Shown piece after piece: positions 1 through 12,330 of a stretch of 60,000 bases of DNA. Position numbers and translations under genes: made by a program. Every line of letters starts with the position of its first letter. Position 1 is the stretch's first letter. Under the pieces are notes generated by a model. It saw nothing but the letters and a program-made list of their open reading frames with translations. It was not told the origin of the DNA and made no database searches. Origin of the DNA: Cryptomeria japonica (taxonomy: Eukaryota; Streptophyta; Pinopsida; Cupressales; Cupressaceae); the NCBI RefSeq assembly GCF_030272615.1, contig NC_081413.1, positions 556,353,136 to 556,413,135 on the forward strand, written 5' to 3'.

Positions 1-1891
1 GCCCCTACCCTAGTCAGCTTTGTAAAACCAGTTTGACCTTGGTTGACTTTATTATGTGGCATTCTTGGATGGTTGATTTACCATTATGTAATGTTGTAGT
101 CAGATATTATGATTATTGTGTGTACCTGTTAATGTGCTTTCGCATCAATTCTTATGTAAGTTTATTTGTTCTCCTGATTCATGTTATTAATCTCAAGCTA
201 ACACTTTCATTAAATATATATATGTATGCATGTGTGACTGATGGTTGCAAGAGATTACAAGTACAATACCGCCTAGGTGCGAGGTTCGTCTTCACCTGGA
301 TTCGCAAGTTTGAGTGTACCTCTTTGGTCCTTAGAGTTTGGATTAGGTGGTTGTAAAACCCTCATTTTACCCTAGTCATGCTCAAGTGAGCATCGTCAGT
401 CATCCGTTGGTTTCCCTTTTGTTTGGGTTTGCGGGTCGTGTATCTGGTTGGCCTTCTTGGGTTGTGTGCTTTGCGTGTGGTAAAATTGAGTATTTAATCC
501 TAAGTATTTAATTTGATTTAATGTGTGTTTACGCATTGTAATTAAGGAACTAAATTAAATAGGTTTCTTTTATGCGATTAATCATTAATTAAAAATTGCT
601 TTATTCATGTTTGTAGCAAGTTAAATTCAATGGTTATTTTAAATGATGAATTTATCCAGTTTATGCTTTTTGAAAGGAAAGATTTAATTTATTCGAAATA
701 GAAATAATTCAACCTATTTGGCATTTTGGAAATAGAAAGGTTAATTTCAATTAAGAGAGAAAATAAAATTTTATTAGAAAAGCAAGTTTAGTATATTTGA
801 TTTGTTGAAAAGAATGATTTTTGGATTTTAATTGAAAGAAAGTATTTTAAATTCAAAAATAAGAAATTAGGTCAAACATTCCTCCATTTAACCTAGGTTT
901 GAAAATATTTTTGGGAGGATTATTTTTGGAGAGCTTTTTTTGAAAAATATTTTGGAGAAGGATTTTTGGAGAAGAATTGGGCATTTTGGGGAAGATGGAT
1001 TTCTTGAGCTGCAGGTTGGGCTCTTCATCAGATCTTGCCAGGAATGCGAAATGAGGTAGGATTCTGGTTCATCTCTTTGATTTCATGTTTTGTTGGGATT
1101 GTATGATTTTTGGAAAGAAATTTGGTTGTGTTTATAGATAATATCTTATTTTGTGTGGGAAATGAAAGAGTTGTAATGAAATCACAAACTCAAACCCTCC
1201 TTGCTCTCTTATCAAACCTCTAGTTTAAAATATTGGTTGTTCTCATAAACTTTGTTTAAACTCCATGAATGTTCTCAGATTTAAGTTTTAATCTGGGGAA
1301 ATGAGTTTGTTTTGGGCAAGATTGGTTGAATAGATTGGATAAATGGTTGTAAATCAATCTTAGTTGCCAAGTATGGTGTTGTTTGGAAAATTATCCCTTT
1401 TCTGGGTCTGGTTATTTTGGAAATTATAAATTTATGTTAACCATGGACATTCTGGAAATTGTTTGAAGTCTCTATTTGAGACTGTGAATATTAATCAAGC
1501 TAGGTTTTCCTTTTTGAAAAGCTATTATTAAATATAAAATAAAATATAATTCTTGAAAAAAAATTATTGTTTGGGCGGATTGGGTTTTGGAGGGCAAAGG
1601 AGCCGAGGTTCAACCCGCGCCCGCCCTCTCCTCCCTGGGTTCTCAGCCTTGTCTGCAACCATAGTGTGGCCGCAGAGGCCTGCGACCATAATGTGGCCGC
1701 AGAAGCTTGCGTCCACATTGTGGCCGTAGGGACTGCGTTTGGGCACACTCCATCTCTCGTGGATGGAGGGTGGGCCTTGCAAGGTTGCTTTTTTTGAAAT
1801 AAAACAATAAAATAAAATAAAAATTCATCGCCTTTTATGATGTGGTTTGTTTAAAAAGTTTTTAATATATTTTATTAAAATTTTTAAAATT
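1..1891. other. Left half of the locus into which element A inserted; no gene recognised
   Basis: This is AT-rich sequence with no reading frame I can assign. A 107-codon open frame at 33-356 has no recognisable motif and looks accidental. T-rich and A-rich runs dominate 500-1560, and a GC-rich island sits at about 1580-1790. The sequence continues after element A at 20747, because the same 5-bp duplication flanks both ends of A. The style resembles decayed retroelement DNA, but no LTR boundary could be fixed. Confidence 0.5.
1654..1733. repeat. GC-rich 27-bp tandem repeat, three imperfect copies
   Basis: Three units of 27, 27 and 26 bp start at 1654, 1681 and 1708. Each has the core TGCGACCATAATGTGGCCGC with a few changes. 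The array lies in a 200-bp GC-rich island rich in CpG, surrounded by strongly AT-rich DNA. Because the period is a multiple of three, short open frames cross it on both strands. Those frames are a by-product of the repeat, and I do not call a gene. Confidence 0.7.
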
Positions 1892-1896
1892 GTATA
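1892..1896. repeat. Target-site duplication of element A, left copy (GTATA)
   Basis: GTATA directly precedes the 5' LTR start TGTAGTCA, and the identical GTATA follows the 3' LTR end at 20742-20746. A 5-bp duplication is the normal footprint of Ty3/gypsy integration. It shows that both LTRs belong to a single insertion. Confidence 0.9.
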
Positions 1897-3389
1897 TGTA
1901 GTCACATAAATCTGTCCATTTTAATTAAATGAATATTTGCTATTTATTTGATTAAAAATCCACTAGCCATCAATTAATTAAATTAATATTTAATTAATTC
2001 ATCTTCAAACATTCTCCTATTAATTAAATAAATTATCCAATTTATTTAAATTAATTCATTAACTAAAATCACAATCAATTAAATGAATAAATCCTATTTA
2101 TTCAATTTAATCCCCCTTCCTCTTTTAAATAAATTAAATAAAACATTTATTTAAATCATTAAATCCCCCCACTTGCATTTTCCTAAAAATGCAACTTGGA
2201 CATATTTGTTGAAATAAATTAATTTTATTTTAATAAAAATCCTATTTTCTCTCACCCACCAAACCCACTTGCAATCCTAATCCCCTTCTATATTCTTCTA
2301 ACCCTTCTAATTAGCCTAATCCATCCCCTAAATATTGTCACATTCCTAAACAACTTGGAGTCACTTCTCAAAGACTCCAAAGTCTTTGAAAAGCATTTAA
2401 TGATTTATGTGTCCAACAAGGTAACCTCTAAAGTCTTCCAAACTACTTATGGCTCTTACATGACCATTAATGGTTAAATCCACTTGCACCCATGGTTAGG
2501 GACTTTGACTCCTAACTCAACCCTCATGTAACTCATGTGTCTCCTCAAGCATTTATTGCTTTGACCATGGTTATCCTCACTAACTCTTGCACAAGAGTTT
2601 ATCCATTGGATAAAAGCATTATTCTTTGGATAATGAATTTATTCCCTCAACCCAACCTTAACCTTGACTCCGAAGTTAACCCTCAGGTCATGTCAAGCAT
2701 TTAATGCTTATTCCCCTCTCCTCTCAACTCATCTCATATTGACACTTGTCATCCTAGGATTGGGTTGAAAGTCCTCACATGGATTGAATATCATTCAATC
2801 CCAACCCTTGTTGAGATTACTCAATCTCAACCATCCATTGCTCCATTTTACCTATAAATAGAGCTCACATTCCTCATTTTCAAATCCTCAAGCATTCTCA
2901 AGCATTTATCATTCATAGTCATAATCCTAAAAACTTGTATGCATTTACATTATAGTAAATTTTAGAGAAAGAGCATTTAGCATAAATAACATATATTGTC
3001 CTTTTGGACTAAAATAAATCTTAGTTCATTTCATAGCATATCTAATTAGTTTTGTTCACATTTGCATATCATTTTGAGAACAATCATTTGTCAATCTTGA
3101 ACCTCCATAAGGCATCCATACTGCAAAAAGCTACTGAGAGCTACAGTAATTTGGAACTTGGAGAGGAGAGGAACAAGGGAGAAGGAGCTACGAGCATGGT
3201 AGAAGGCATTTGGAGATGTCTTGTTGTGTTTGCTTTCATAGTTAAATACTACATCATATTTTTAGTGTCTCTCTTGGTATGCCTGCTTAGACTAGTTTTT
3301 GGTTGATTAACACTAACTCTTCTTTGTTTCTTATGTGTTATACGACCACAGGTTTTAGCTTAAACATAACCCCTTTTTGCAGAGTATCA
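1897..3389 (+). repeat. 5' LTR of element A
   Basis: It starts TGTAGTCA and ends ATCA directly before the primer binding site. It matches 19256-20741 along its whole length with scattered substitutions, and also the minus-strand LTR of element E. A segment of about 32 bp near 2950-2985, flanked by GCATTTA repeats, is present here but missing from the 3' copy. The 84-codon open frame at 3052-3306 is present in both LTRs. I see no motif in it and treat it as chance. Confidence 0.93.
2852..2861 (+). promoter_or_regulatory. TATA box of the A 5' LTR
   Basis: The sequence CTATAAATAG lies 536 bp before the LTR end. The same motif is at 20212-20221 in the 3' LTR and, on the minus strand, at 57677-57686 in element E. 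Conservation in all three LTRs supports it as the transcription start signal for genomic RNA, with initiation expected about 30 bp downstream. Confidence 0.75.
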
Positions 3390-3391
3390 TT

Positions 3392-3409
3392 TGGTGAACC
3401 CGACGTGAA
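3392..3409 (+). other. Primer binding site of element A
   Basis: TGGTGAACCCGACGTGAA follows the LTR end by two bases. It begins with the TGG expected to pair with the CCA end of a tRNA. I have not assigned which tRNA it matches. Confidence 0.75.
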
Positions 3410-3489
3410 TCGAAGAACAACTGTTTGAAACTACTAACTTGTTTGACTATTTTGCTTGACACACAGGTCGCACTTCGGCCCTTTTGTTC

Positions 3490-3735
3490 ATGCTTTAGCG
3501 CTATCGTTATTTGGTCTTCTAGCACTTTTGTTTCTACAATAGAGCTATTGTCCAAAATTTAGCGCTTCTGTCTATAGTCTAGCGCTTTTGTCTCTTAATT
3601 AGCACTTTTGTTTCTGTATTAGCGTGTTTGTCTTTCGATCTAAATATTTTCTTTTGGCGCTTTTGTCCTTAGTTTCGTGCTTTTGTGTTAAGTAGTGCTT
3701 CTATTCTCACACAGAGTAGCGCTATTGTAACAGAG
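3490..3735 (+). repeat. Degenerate AGCGCT-containing repeat array, 5' end of A interior
   Basis: About eleven units with a spacing of roughly 20-25 bp follow the consensus TTAGCGCTTTTGTC. The cores seen are AGCGCT, AGCACT, AGAGCT, AGCGTG and GGCGCT. It lies just inside the 5' LTR. A matching array in the opposite orientation, ACAAAAGCGCTAA, lies near the 3' LTR at about 18400-18700. Confidence 0.75.
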
Positions 3736-6119
3736 CGTTGTAAAAAATGCCTTGTAACCGATAAATTAATTTTTCTTAGGCTTGTAGAAGCCCACCATGT
3801 GTTCAGATTTTACTAACTTTTCATCTTATGTGTAGGTGTAAAACTAACCCATTTTATTGCTTAAAATTTTAGAAATTCCTTTCTTGATTTTATTGCAATC
3901 TAAAACAAACTCAAACACTTCATTTGGTGCTTAAAAATCAAAATTTTCATTTGGTGTTCTAAAACTCACAAGCAAATTTTGTTTTTCATGCAAGATAGGC
4001 AACTTGAACACTTCCATTTTGACCAAAAAATCAACTTGAACACTTCCATTTTGGTGCTTAAAAATCAACTTGAACACTTCCATTTTGGTGCTTAAAAATC
4101 AACTTCAAACACTTAATTTTGGTGCATAAAACTCAACCAAACAAATTTTGATTTCCTTGCATCAAATCAGGTTAAAAATCACAATCCATACTTGGTTTTT
4201 TAGGCAAATAAAAAAAGAACAATCAACTTGTCTTGTTTTTGCAAAAATGATTTACTTCAGGAAAACGTGTTTTTCATTAAGTTGACCAGGATTTCATTTT
4301 CCTAGTTTACTCAACATATTGCCTTTGAAAGATAAAAAGAACACCATGACTGTTGGAGCAACACCTCCAAATAAATAGATCATCATTGCAATGATAATTT
4401 AAAAACAACAAGTGTATTTCATGTTTGGCACACTTGTGCAAAAGAGTTTGTCGAGTGGTCCTACTTCTTACACACACTATCCTCTCCCTTGGCTTTCGTG
4501 GTCCTAGGTGCAAGAGAAAAGTGTTAGTAACACTCAAATTTTATCTTTTTAAGAGAGGTCTTCCAAGAGACACATCACTCTTGGGAACGACCTCGCGTGG
4601 TAAATCCTTCGAGCTGCTATAGAAATCAGGTGAGAGTGAAAGCTATGGCCTTGGGTATAGTTGTTCCTACAGTGTAACTTGCCAAAAGGACAAATGGGCC
4701 CCACCACAAGTTACAAGGCTCTTAAGTGAGTCACTACAGAATGAACTTATGTCCAAAAATATAAAAAATTACTAAACACCTTTAAGTAGTAGCCCAACCA
4801 TTCTATTGATTGAGGATATTTGTGATAAATTCAGTGCAAGAGCATAGAAGGTTTTGCTCCCAAGATACTCACCATACATATTTCCTTGAGTAGAAACATA
4901 ACTTTTTGAAAGGTTACTTGTAGCCCGATAATAGTGGTGACTCTCTCATCATAGGGATCATCTATTTGTTATGCTCGTGCAAGACTTAGTATATCACATC
5001 CTTACCTGCCACGACGAGATTCATAAGGTATGTTGTACCAAAGTTGAAGAAATATCAAGATGTGGGCTAAAATTATCGCAACTAGCCATTTGACCTTAGG
5101 GATAAAGAGTGTTTGAAGTGTTTTTGTTTTTGAGTCAAGACCAATGCAAATTGAGCCGACTTCAGGCTTTGGAAAACACCTAAAATACATTTGAAGGAAA
5201 GGGTCATAAAAAGTCTAAAGATTGGGTTGATCTAGACCCATACTTACTTGTGCCTTTTGAGGCAACATTCTTGTGTTTGTGTGCTTGCTTTGTTTTATTG
5301 TCAAAGAAAAATAAAAAATCAGTTCCAAAATAAGTATTCATCCAACACAAACATTTTAAAAAACAAAAGATCAAAAAAAAGTGCAAACAACAAAAGTATC
5401 ATACTATATGACCATTCTTCACATCTTAAGAAAGAAGAATCTTCATCAACATGTCAACTTGAAGAGAAGACCATTGAGCTCAAAGGCTTTTATCAAAAGG
5501 AGGAAATTCTTCTATCTTAATAGACAAATCTTCATCTCTCATAGAACCTTCTTACGTCACATGCGTCTATATCTTCAAGGGAAATCAAATGAATTTGATC
5601 AAGAGTCATTAAACCACAAAGCTTTTACTCAATATCGAGCTTTGAGTTATCACAAAAACAAGGGAGGCAAGATCAATCCTAACTTCTTTCCAGACATTTG
5701 CACCACATATAACATAGCTCGAGAAGAACCACCAACCCTTGAGAGAGAAGAAGAAGAATTTGTCCCATATGTGACATAAAGTTTTAATTGAAGTACATTT
5801 CATCCATTTCCCACATTCACACATCATCAATCCATTCCAACTCTCAAAACATCAAGAGGTTTTTGTCCTAAGTTCTATTTCAATATTGCTTGAATCAAAC
5901 AAAAAAAACATCACTTTTAGAGTGTGTCTACATCTAGGATAAACTCATCCTAAGATACATTTCTACACAGGTTAAAAATGGTCTATGAGTGAATCCTCTC
6001 ATTACTAGGTAGTTGGGTCTGTAACACATCTCAGATCTCTCTAAACCTTATCACATCAAACATTGTCAATCAAACACAACAAGCAATTCAAGGAAGAACT
6101 TTGGTAACATATACCTTTA
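3736..6119 (+). other. Long untranslated leader of element A
   Basis: This is 2.4 kb between the AGCGCT array and gag. It is AT-rich with a 34-bp tandem repeat at 4001-4134. Short open frames, for example at 5381-5779, show no motif and no family resemblance and are not called. Long leaders are common in large Tat and Ogre elements. The exact gag start is uncertain, so the right edge is approximate. Confidence 0.6.
4001..4134. repeat. 34-bp tandem repeat in the A leader
   Basis: Four units start at 4001, 4033, 4067 and 4101. The consensus opens AACTTGAACACTTCCATTTT and ends with GGTGCTTAAAAATC. The second and third units are identical, while the first and fourth are diverged. A looser relative occurs at about 3911-3945. 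Confidence 0.85.
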
Positions 6120-8222
6120 GTGCTAGGGATCCATATGCAAAACAATTCACCAAACATCAATCTTTCATTCCATCACCAACTCATCATCATTTTCATCAAA
6201 CTTCAACAAACACTTGTAAACAAAACGGCTCAAACCAGATCAAGGTCTAGACAACAAGAAATTAAGGAAAAAGAGGAAAAAGAGGAGGAAAATATCAATG
6301 AATTCCAAGGAGCCCTTGGAGTAAACACAAATGATGAAAATCCAAGTACTCCTACTCTTGCGGCAATAGAAAGGGCACAACACAACCCTCTCTTTAATCG
6401 ACTTTTTGATGAAATACTCAGGAGCAATGTTGATGCTCACTTTTTAAGACTTCCTCAAGAGGGAGCCAAACTACCCTCTGACTTTGATGTTGCACAACTA
6501 AGGCAAGCATCAGAATGCCAAAGTCATAATGATGATGAAAGAGGTTGAGATCACATCAGATATAACCTTCATCAAGGTAACCCCCCACCTCCTCCTCCTC
6601 CAAATGAAATAGACATGTTGTGGCAACAAGTTGATAATCTCACCCAACAACTTCATAGTGGTGTGAAAACTAACCAGTTTTCACTTAATGATATTTGTCC
6701 CTATCCCTTTGATAGGAATCTATATATGCCACCTTTTCCACAAGGGTTTGAAACACCCAAGTTCGAAAAGTATAGAGGAAAAGGAGATCCTCATGATCAT
6801 ATTAGAGAATTCCATTCAGCTTGCCTAGAAGTGGCATACGAGGACACATACCTAATGTGACTCTTTCCCCAAAGTTTGGGAGGAACAACCACATCATGGT
6901 TTTCCCGATTACTAGGTGGCATTAGAACATTTGAAGAACTAGTCCAGAAGTTTCTGGCACACTACTCACACAACATTGAACGTGATATCACCATGGCTGA
7001 TCTATGTAACACTAAGCAAAAACCAGGTGAGCTATTTTCAGTCTTTCTACAATGATGGCATCAAATGTCTAGCAGACATTCTCTTTAGTTACCCAAACAA
7101 GAATTGGTGGAAATATTTATTTCCAACTTAAACGACAAAATGGAATTTCACCTAGACGTAAAAGACATAGACTCCTTCAATAACATGATCACCAAAGGTT
7201 TAAAATGTGAACATGCTCTCATCAAAAAAGGGATTATCAAGATATACAATGAGCCAAAGGATGGCCCTCACCCATGCTTCAATAGTGACAAGCCTAACTT
7301 CCAGAACATAAACAAAAATGTTGTCAACGACAGGGTTGTGGATGCAAGAACTATCAAAAGTGCACAACCTATGGTCTGATTTGCAGGACAGAACCCCCCA
7401 CCTAATAATAACACAGTTGCTCCTCCAAATCAAGGATGCAATATATCTCAAGAGGAACCCAGACAACGTTAGCAAAATTTTAAACCAAAATGAACATACA
7501 CACCCTTAGGGGAACCTATTGAAATGGTTTCACGTCAGTTGGTTTCTCAAAATTTGGTGACCTTACCCAAAACATCAAATTATGAACCTCGGGTCAAACC
7601 TTCATGGTGGAGGGATACTGAACATTGCGATTTCCATCAAGGGAAAGGGCATAAGACAATCAATTGTCACAGATTGAAAGACCTTATTCAAGATCTTATT
7701 GACCAAGGTGAGATTGAAATCGAAGGACACAACCCAAAAACAACAAACAATGATCATCTCATGTTCAAAAATCCACTTCCATCACAAGATCAAAGGGGTC
7801 CTTCCACTTCAGGGTGAGACATAGATGCCACTGATTATACACACGCCACCTATAATTACACTGTAAATCACCTATATGATGCTAGTGAACAAATTGCAAC
7901 TATTACCATCAAGAATCCCAACTCCACATGCAATGTTGTTACACGTCGTAAAAAGATTACCATAAAAGAAGCTCCACAAGGAACCACATCTATCCCAAAG
8001 TAGTATAACCTTGTGGAAAAGTTAGATAAGACACCCACACTGATATCTATCTTAGAGCTATTGCGCCTATCCCCATCTCATAAAAAAATCTTGGATCAAG
8101 CTCTCCAAGAGGCATCAGTCCCTGCAAACCTAAATACAGATCATTTCCAAGCCATGGTTGGAAATCTAAGGTCATCACCTTATCTCACTTTCTCTGAAAG
8201 TGACAACACATCCTTCCAGTAA
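6120..8222 (+). pseudogene. gag: gag of element A (Tat-type), with linker to protease
   Basis: Gag would form the particle that packages element RNA. The recognisable core at about 6690-7230 contains PKFEKYRGKGDPHDHIREFH, AYEDTYLM, a segment starting LFPQSLGG, and DLCNTKQKPGELF, all typical of Tat gag. A short C-H-H-C segment (CDFHQGKGHKTINC, about 7627-7668) takes the place of a zinc knuckle. The reading frame is constant from 6120 through protease and RT, so gag and pol were one polyprotein. In-frame stops occur at 6546, 6858, about 7053, 7087, 7377, 7507, 7815, 8001 and 8220. Several stand where the family has arginine, fitting CGA to TGA change. No ATG can be fixed as the start. A basic, Glu/Lys-rich segment near 6240-6300 may be the N-terminus. 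Confidence 0.8.
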
Positions 8223-9065
8223 CCTCATAACACCTCACTCCACATTGAAGGATTTATTAATCATAGGATCAAGCGAGTCTTGATCAACAATGGAGTAGGC
8301 CTGCATATCTATACACTACAATTAGTCACAGCATTAGGATATACAATTGAATCAATGGATTGCCGCAAGAAGATAACAATCAAAGTCTATGAAGATGCAG
8401 AGCGTTCATCCAAAGGAGCTGTGGTGCTACAAATCCGAGTAGGCCTGGTGGTGAAGCACATCATATGTCAAGTTTTGGACCTTCCTCTACCATATAATTT
8501 GTTGTTAGGAAGACCTTGGATACATGCCATGCAAGCCGTTCCATCCACCTACCATCATTGTATCAAGTTCCCGCATAACGGTGTAGAAATTACAATCCTG
8601 GGCGATGCAAATCCCTTTGCATATTGTCACAATATCAATCATCAACCAGAGATTACCAATACCAACAACAAAGAAGCCATCTCATCCACATCATACGTAA
8701 GTCCAGCCTCTCTTTCCATTTCAAACACCACTATACCCAAGCAAGAGAATCTCAAGATGAAAATAGCTGAGGAAGGTCCTAGGGAATACAATTTAAGCCA
8801 ACTCTTTTGTGTTGGACAAATGCCTACTTCTCCTAGAACTCATGGAAAACCTCAATGGTTACTTCAAACACCATTGGTCCAGCCAACATGCACTTTAATG
8901 CCTTTCATCCTTGGAAAGAGTCAAGAAGAAGAGACCAGAGATGAGGACTTAGCAAAATGGATCTACAAGGATCCTATCACTGCGGACATCCCACAAGCTA
9001 AGCTTCCCACTAATCAATATGGAAAACTCCTTCTCATTATGCAAAGAATGTGTTATGATGGTTAG
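8223..9065 (+). pseudogene. Aspartic protease region of element A
   Basis: This part would cut the Gag-Pol polyprotein. The family signature is visible: an active-site segment RVLINNGVGLHIY near 8277 and the late motif LLLGRPWIHAMQAVPS near 8500. The expected catalytic aspartate of the D-[ST/N]-G motif reads asparagine here (INNG), so the enzyme would be inactive even without the stops. The frame is the same as gag. It closes at a TAG at 9063, after a linker with no recognised domain. Confidence 0.8.
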
Positions 9066-10253
9066 AGTGCTTTGGGACCTTACAAGAAAGGAAGACATGA
9101 GTCATTGCAGTTGGAGTTAAATCCCAATGATAACACAGGCTTAGGCTTTCAAAAGGAGATCCTTCCTAAACTCAGATTCAAAGGAAAACCCAACAAACCT
9201 CTATATCAACCTATTACAAAGAGGCCACCTTTGATTATATCAGTAGCACCACACACCACACCAACTGCCCCATTGAGGCTAAAAATCCCAGCAATAACAT
9301 CCACAACACCAATCATCCCACCAATCAAACCAACAATCCCATCAGCAGTAGCAATATCATCAATAGCACCATTAGCAGCAACAACTGTATGAGAACCCAT
9401 AGTAGTATCAACAACACTAGCAATTCCAGTAGAAGCAATAGAGTCAACAACATCGAGACTCCCAGTATTGGATTCATTGATCCCCATAATCCTTCCTGCA
9501 ATGCCAATCATTCCATCTGTCATGGTACATCAGTTGATCACACCTGCAGTGTTTAACTCAAAGGATATCCTAGTATGGTATAGTAATTGGCTACTAAAAA
9601 GCGACTCAGAGACTGACTCACATGAGTGGGAATTTGATTTCATCCAGCTTAATACTTTAGATGAGGAAGATGCATCACTGCCTCCACCTCACAAAGACAT
9701 CCCCATTTATGGAGAGGCATAGATAAAGACTTCTTGGGTTCCTGAACTGGAAACTTCTTCCACAGACCCTACGTCACATCCTATGCCTAATTCTGATAGG
9801 GAGAGTACCATCAACAACCTTCATCACAATGTCTTAACCCTCACTGACACATCTAACAAAGTTAACCTAATCGATGAGGTAATGCCCATTATCCATCCTG
9901 AACTCATCGAATGGAACCAACCTAATCCCCCCATGCCTTGACCACTTCCAAAACGATGAGGTGATCATTGAATTTTTGGAACTACGGGATAACATGCCAA
10001 GCAGGGATCACAAAGCTAGATTCGCCATTGAACTTAATAGTGCAGCATACTTTGGGTGGATGCCAAACCTTTCAGCTACAAAAATATAACAATAAAACAT
10101 GCATCTTCCAATGAAAACCACATTGTGGCACTGTTTGATCCCACAAAAGTAAAAAGAAAGAGCATATCCAACGGTGAAAACCTCTCTGAGGCACCTGAGG
10201 ATGAAAGGTTTGACATCCTCCCCTTTAGTACACAACGAGAATGACCAACAATC
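9066..10253 (+). pseudogene. Protease-RT linker of element A polyprotein, low complexity
   Basis: The gag-pol frame continues here, broken by stops at 9390, 9720 and about 9940. Residues encoded at about 9230-9540 are almost only Pro, Thr, Ile, Ala, Ser and Val, from simple CCA/ATC/GCA-like triplets. An acidic stretch follows at 9600-9720. No catalytic domain is recognised. A long, poorly conserved spacer before RT is usual in this lineage. Confidence 0.6.
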
Positions 10254-11282
10254 CTTATTGAAGAGATAAAAGAATACAACATGGGGACTCCTGAAACTCC
10301 TCACCACATACATCTGGCATCTCTTTTAACTCCAGAGGAACAACCTAAGTTTATCAAATTCTTTCAGAAGTGTCAAGTCAATTTTGCATGGTCATATGGA
10401 GACATGCCTGGTCTTGATCCTGATTTAGTCATGCATCATCTCGCCATAGCAGAAGGAGGCAAGTCTGTCAAGCAGAAACTTTGCAAGATGTATCCCTAGA
10501 TCACAGTACTAGTCAAAGAAGAACTTAAGAAACTCTTGGATGTTGGTTTCATTAGACCAATTGATTATGCAGATTGGATATCCAATATTGTGCCTGTCGG
10601 CAAACCAAATGGGGGCATCCATAACTGTACTAATTTCAGAGATCTAAACAAGGCATGTCCTAAAGATGACTTCCCCCTACCAAACATCAACACAATAGTA
10701 GACCTAACATTAGGACATGCCACGCTTTCTCTCATCGATGGTTTTTCTGGATACAATAAGATAAAGATCGCACTAGAGGATCAACATAAAACAACCTTCA
10801 CATGTCCATGGGGAACATATTGCTGGAATGTAATGCCTTTTCGTCTAAACAATGCAGGAGCGACCTACCAAAGAGCGATGACCACCATCTTCCATAACAT
10901 GATGCATACCATAATGGAAGATTATGTTGATGACTTATTGGCAAAATCACTCACAAGAGAAGGTCATCTAGAAATATTAGAGAAAATCTTTGACAGACTG
11001 GAACAATATCATGTTCGACTCAACCCAAAGAAATGTGTCTTTGGAGTAACCTCAAGGAAGCTTCTAGGATACATTATCTCAAGCAAAGGCTTTGAGGTCA
11101 ATCCTGCAAAGGTCAAAGCAATCATGGACATGCCACCTCCAAAGAATATCAGTCAGCTAAGGACATTACAAGGACGGCTACAATCCATTCGAAGATTCAT
11201 TGCACAACTAGTGGATAAGTGTCACCCCTTTACACACCTGTTATACAAAAACATCCACTTTAAATGGGATACCAGATGCTAG
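10254..11282 (+). pseudogene. Reverse transcriptase of element A
   Basis: RT copies the element RNA into DNA. Fingers and palm motifs follow in order: VGFIRPIDYADWISNIVPV, NFRDLNKACPKDDFPLPNI, LIDGFSGYNKIKIA, TFTCPWGTYCWNVMPFRLNN, the catalytic YVDD (about 10924), and the thumb region KKCVFGVTSRKLLGYIIS. YVDD is intact. A TAG at 10497 (from a CP-R type position) splits the upstream part and another TAG at 11280 ends the open stretch. It is in the same frame as gag. The closest relatives by eye are Tat-lineage RTs. Confidence 0.9.
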
Positions 11283-11765
11283 CAAGCATTCCAGATGCTT
11301 AAAGACTATCTCATGAATACACCATTGTTGATCCCACGAGATCTGAGTAGACCTCTATTACTCTATATTTCCGCAACAAATATAACATTGGGGGTATTGT
11401 TGGCTCAACATAATGCAGAAGGGAAAGAGTGTGCTATCTACTACATCTCTCACATACTGGTTGGCTATGAACTCAATTACACACCTATTGTCTGAGCTTG
11501 CCTAGCAGTAATCTTGGAAGCTACTAAATTGAGGCACTATTTGTTAACACATAAAGTACATCTCATTGCAAAGATCGATCCACTAAAGTACTTACTCAAC
11601 AAAGCAGCATTGACTAGCCGCTTGGCCAAATGGGTGATGATTGTAAGTGAATTTGACATTGAGTATGTGGACCGTAAGGCTATCAAGGGCCAAGTTATTG
11701 CAGATCAATTGGCCAATGCACCCCTCATAGGTGATCATCCTTTACATTTCCAATTTTTCAGATGA
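11283..11765 (+). pseudogene. RT-linked RNase H (tether) of element A
   Basis: The domain directly follows RT and has the family pattern LLLYISATNITLGVLLAQ, then KLRHYLLTHKV, then TSRLAKWVMIVSEFDIEYV and AIKGQVIADQLANAP. The first catalytic aspartate of the normal DAS motif is replaced (YISAT), as is usual in Tat elements where a second RNase H takes over the activity. A TGA at 11493 stands at a probable arginine codon. Confidence 0.82.
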
Positions 11766-12330
11766 AGAGCTATTCATGATCACAGAGGCACAATCATGGA
11801 AACTATACTTTGATGGTTTATATACTAGGCATGGCTCGGGGACAAGCATCCTGTTTATCACACCTCAAGGTGACAACATCTCAAAGTCTTACAAGCTCAC
11901 ATTTCCATGCACAAACAACATAGAAGAATATGAGGCCTTGATCACAAGACTCAGACTAGCCATATAATGGAAATTGAAAGAGCTACAAATATATGGCGAC
12001 TCTCAACTGGTCATCCGACAAGTCACAAATGAATATCAGACCAAGGATGATAAACTCATGTTGTACAAGCAAATGGTGGATAGTCTGAAGGCATCATTTA
12101 CAACTATCACCTTTGAGCAGATACCCAGATATCAGAATCGAGCTACTGATGCTATGGCTACCATTGCATCTCTCCTAGATCTTCCGCAAAATTCAACATG
12201 CTATGAGTTCTTGGTAGAACAGCTTTGGATTCCCGCTTATGATATCCTTGAAGCCGAGATGATATGTCACCTTGTCGGTTCTAAATCCCCATGGTATGGT
12301 GAATTATACACCTACCTCCATGATCACACC
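11766..12330 (+). pseudogene. Second, archaeal-type RNase H (aRNH) of element A
   Basis: The domain is recognisable from WKLYFDGLYTRHGSG, NNIEEYEALITRLRLA, LQIYGDSQLVIRQVTNEYQ and NRATDAMATIAS. These are the aspartate, glutamate, aspartate and late aspartate segments of the plant-retrotransposon aRNH. Its position after the RT-linked RNase H and before integrase is the normal Tat order. The domain is in a frame shifted relative to RT, and the frame returns near 12425, so two small indels bracket it. A TAA at about 11965 breaks it. Confidence 0.85.

Noticed and set aside
33-356. 107-codon open frame at the left edge
   Set aside because: No motif, hydrophobic and low-information composition, and no supporting context.
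1974-2003. Near-palindromic TTAATTAAAT run in the A LTR
   Set aside because: Such palindromes are expected by chance in DNA this AT-rich.
3052-3306. 84-codon frame repeated at 20380-20634
   Set aside because: It recurs only because both LTRs of A are copies of each other. It shows no motif and is not a separate gene.
5248-5779. Overlapping frames of 90 and 132 codons in the A leader
   Set aside because: Two overlapping frames, AT-driven composition and no similarity to gag or any domain I know.
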